Assembly: GCF_963665675.1 (NCBI RefSeq)
Contig: NZ_OY762426.1
Location: forward strand, 1,674,001-1,738,000
DNA from: an uncultured Methanolobus sp.
GTDB lineage: Archaea; Halobacteriota; Methanosarcinia; Methanosarcinales; Methanosarcinaceae
Reading direction: 5' to 3'
Length of the DNA: 64,000 bases
The notes under the pieces were generated by a model that had not been told where the DNA came from, searched no databases, and saw only the letters and a list, made by a program, of their open reading frames with translations. The position numbers and the translations under genes are program-made. This document shows, piece after piece, positions 62,058 to 64,000 of the stretch. Each line of letters opens with the position of its first letter. Within the stretch, counting starts at the first letter, position 1.

Positions 62058-62941
62058 AGGTTGAACCTATATCTCCGCTTTACGTAATTTGCAATTATAT
62101 TGATGATGAATGTAGTTATGAAAAGTACAGAACCTATTGCAAAAAGTGCATGGAAGTGATCGCTTCCCTGAGGTACTTCTCCCATTTCCAGCGCAATTGT
62201 GGCTGTCATTGTTCTTACGGAAGTAAAAAGACCTGAAGGGAATCCTGGAATTATAGCTGAGTTTCCTGAAACCATCATAACGGTCATGGTTTCACCAATA
62301 GCTCTTCCAATCCCAAGCATTACGGCCGCGGATATTCCTGAAAGGGCTGCAGGAAATGTTACTTTATAAATAGTCTGCCATTGTGTGGACCCAAGTGCAA
62401 GTGATCCTTCCTTTATACTTCTGGGTACTGAGCTTATGGCATCTTCTGATATTGATATGATGGTAGGCAACGCCATTATCCCAAGCATAATGGAACCTGT
62501 TAGTGCTGTCTGCCCGGTGGGGAGTTGTAACGTTTTCTGAACAATTGGTACAAGTATTACCAGACCAAAAAAACCGTACACCACAGATGGGATTCCTGCG
62601 AGTATTTCTGTGATAGGTTTCATGATGTTTGCAATTTTAGGATCTGCTATTTCAGATATATATATCGCTGCAGCCAGTCCTAATGGAACTGAGAACAATA
62701 TTGCACCGAAGGTTACTACAAATGATCCGAGAAGCAGGGGTAAGAGTCCGAATTGTGGTTCTTTAGCTGTTGGTAACCATCTTGTATCGGTTATGAAATT
62801 GGTAATTGAATAATCTTTGAATAGGAGTGCCCCTTCCTTGAATAAAAATATACAAAGAAGGATGAGGGCAATCACTGCCACTGCTCCTGATGCGTAAAGC
62901 AGTGATTCTATGCCCTTTTCCTTAAGATTTCTGGTTAACAT
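62054..62941 (-). CDS. pstC: Phosphate ABC transporter permease PstC
   Basis: A 295-residue permease with six helices and the loop EGSLALGSTQWQTIYKVTFPAALSGI that contacts PstB. PSVVYGFFGL and GRAIGETMTVMMVSGN are PstC-type signatures. Forms the channel together with PstA. Confidence 0.95.
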   Translation of the reverse strand: MLTRNLKEKGIESLLYASGAVAVIALILLCIFLFKEGALLFKDYSITNFITDTRWLPTAKEPQFGLLPLLLGSFVVTFGAILFSVPLGLAAAIYISEIADPKIANIMKPITEILAGIPSVVYGFFGLVILVPIVQKTLQLPTGQTALTGSIMLGIMALPTIISISEDAISSVPRSIKEGSLALGSTQWQTIYKVTFPAALSGISAAVMLGIGRAIGETMTVMMVSGNSAIIPGFPSGLFTSVRTMTATIALEMGEVPQGSDHFHALFAIGSVLFITTFIINIIANYVKRRYRFNL

Positions 62942-62964
62942 CTATCCTCTAAGTGGTTTGATGC

Positions 62965-63894
62965 TTAATTTACTGGGAAGTATCCGGATTCTGAGACTAC
63001 ATCCTGTCCAGTCTCACTGAATACATAGTCTATATATTCCTTTGCAAGTCCGGTTGGTTCTCCATTAGTGTAGTAGAAAAGCTGTCTTGCAAGCGGGTAG
63101 TTTCCACTCATTATATTTTCCTCGGTAGCTTCTATAAGAGTGCCATCCCCTGCTGCATCAAGCGCAAGTGCCTTTACGTTTTCATCAAGGTATGCATAGC
63201 CGATGTATCCGATTGCCTGTGCGTTACCTACTACGGATTCCTTTACAAGCCCGTTGTCTGACAGTGCAAGTGCATTTTCTGTAAATTCTACATCATCACC
63301 GAGAACTTCTTCCTTGAAGTATTCATATGTTCCTGAGGAACTGTCACGGCCGACAACACTGATCTCAAGGTCGTCTCCACCTACATCTGCCCAGTTGGTT
63401 ATGGTTCCTGTGTAGATGCCTTTAAGGTCTTCAAAAGAGATTTCTGTTACCGGGTTCTCCGGGTTTACAACAACAGCGATTCCGTCCCATGCAATAGCGT
63501 GTTCCATAGGTTCGATTCCATTGCTTTCAGCTTCTTCTACTTCTGAATCTTTAATAGATCTTGAAGCCTGGGCGATCTCGGTAGTTCCGTCAAGCAATGC
63601 AGCAATTCCTACTCCTGATCCGCCACCCTTTACGGTGATAATTGCATCCGGGTATTCATTCATGAATGCTTCAGCTTCAAGTGTGGAAAGTGGCAGTACG
63701 GTGGTTGATCCTGTTACACTGATCTCACCTGAAACTGTACTTTCAGCCATGTCTCCTGCATCACCTGTAGGTGTTTCTCCTGTTGAGCTTGTATCCTCAT
63801 TGTCAACACAGCCGATTCCTATGAATGCGGTTGCGATAATTACCATTACTACAGAAAAGATTGTAATGTTCTTCAATAATTTTCCTGATATCAT
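62965..63894 (-). CDS. pstS: Phosphate-binding lipoprotein PstS
   Basis: A 309-residue substrate-binding protein with lipobox FIGIGC near residue 30, so it is anchored outside the membrane. Family motifs are ISVTGSTTVLPL, GGGSGVGI, QASRSIK, and VGRDSSSGTYEYF. The start at 63894 has GGTGAACC upstream; an ATG at 63909 adds five residues. A TATA-like TATATATTG lies upstream near 63980. First gene of the pst operon. Confidence 0.95.
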   Translation of the reverse strand: MISGKLLKNITIFSVVMVIIATAFIGIGCVDNEDTSSTGETPTGDAGDMAESTVSGEISVTGSTTVLPLSTLEAEAFMNEYPDAIITVKGGGSGVGIAALLDGTTEIAQASRSIKDSEVEEAESNGIEPMEHAIAWDGIAVVVNPENPVTEISFEDLKGIYTGTITNWADVGGDDLEISVVGRDSSSGTYEYFKEEVLGDDVEFTENALALSDNGLVKESVVGNAQAIGYIGYAYLDENVKALALDAAGDGTLIEATEENIMSGNYPLARQLFYYTNGEPTGLAKEYIDYVFSETGQDVVSESGYFPVN

Positions 63895-64000
63895 GATTTG
63901 GTTCACCATTCTATTTCTAAGACTGTTTTACTTGTCAGTGAACCATTACAAAATCGATACATAAGAGTTATGTAAATACAATATATATTGCTATACTCTG

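Overview
The window comes from the chromosome of a methanogenic archaeon of the Methanosarcinaceae, most probably Methanolobus or a close relative. The evidence is an S-layer protein with two Methanosarcina-type S-layer domains and a PGF-CTERM tail, the archaeal order ftsZ-secE-spt5-rpl11-rpl1-rplP0-rpl12, an smc-scpA-scpB cluster, TBP, PolB, archaeal 7S SRP RNA, RNase P subunit 4, D-aminoacyl-tRNA deacylase, an AglJ-like glycosyltransferase and TATA-box promoters. The genus is an inference from gene content, not from a search.

Layout. 1-1.7 kb: small membrane proteins and a cyclophilin. 1.8-7.8 kb: a giant surface protein in which one von Willebrand A domain appears to be split by insertions. 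8.1-11.2 kb: an operon of five overlapping type IV pilin-like proteins. 11.3-22 kb: genome maintenance (mre11, rad50, a coiled-coil gene, smc, scpA, a long scpB). 22-30.9 kb: TBP, glycosyltransferase, ThiC, SAM hydrolase, a cohesin-domain surface protein, radical SAM enzyme, a frameshifted exported protein, an ABC1 kinase and a methyltransferase. 31-37.2 kb: ribosomal stalk and translocation/division genes plus dtdA. 37.4-42 kb: degenerate metallo-beta-lactamase, RNase P subunit, tRNA-Ser, SRP RNA, and KaiC-like ATPases. 42.5-45.3 kb: S-layer protein and a lipoprotein. 56-64 kb: PolB and the phosphate operon pstSCAB-phoU with a second phoU.

The outstanding feature is a 10.5-kb integrated element at about 45459-55994, in the 3' end of an intron-containing tRNA-Met(CAT) gene. 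It is bounded by an 11-bp perfect direct repeat (14/15 over 15 bp). It has a tyrosine integrase beside the tRNA, an HUH rolling-circle Rep at the other end, a Zot/pI-type assembly ATPase, a signal-peptide plus C-terminal-anchor protein like pIII, a pVI-like hydrophobic protein, and at least four 43-67-residue single-helix proteins like filamentous-phage coat proteins, most in overlapping reading frames. No tailed-virus genes are present. This is the gene content of a filamentous inovirus-like provirus of an archaeon. No secretin is seen, which suits a host without an outer membrane. Between the replication and virion modules lies a gene-free region with five small perfect hairpins and a 33-bp direct repeat, a candidate for the origin/packaging region.

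Within the element the virion operon (51757 down to 47853) runs from a promoter with a 14-bp palindrome beside the TATA box. Genes are chained by ATGA/TAATG overlaps. The early region (55586 down to 52424) holds two tiny ORFs, Rep, a coiled-coil protein, a zinc ribbon and small membrane proteins. The plus strand carries the integrase and a membrane-anchored PD-(D/E)XK-type nuclease that could act in superinfection exclusion.
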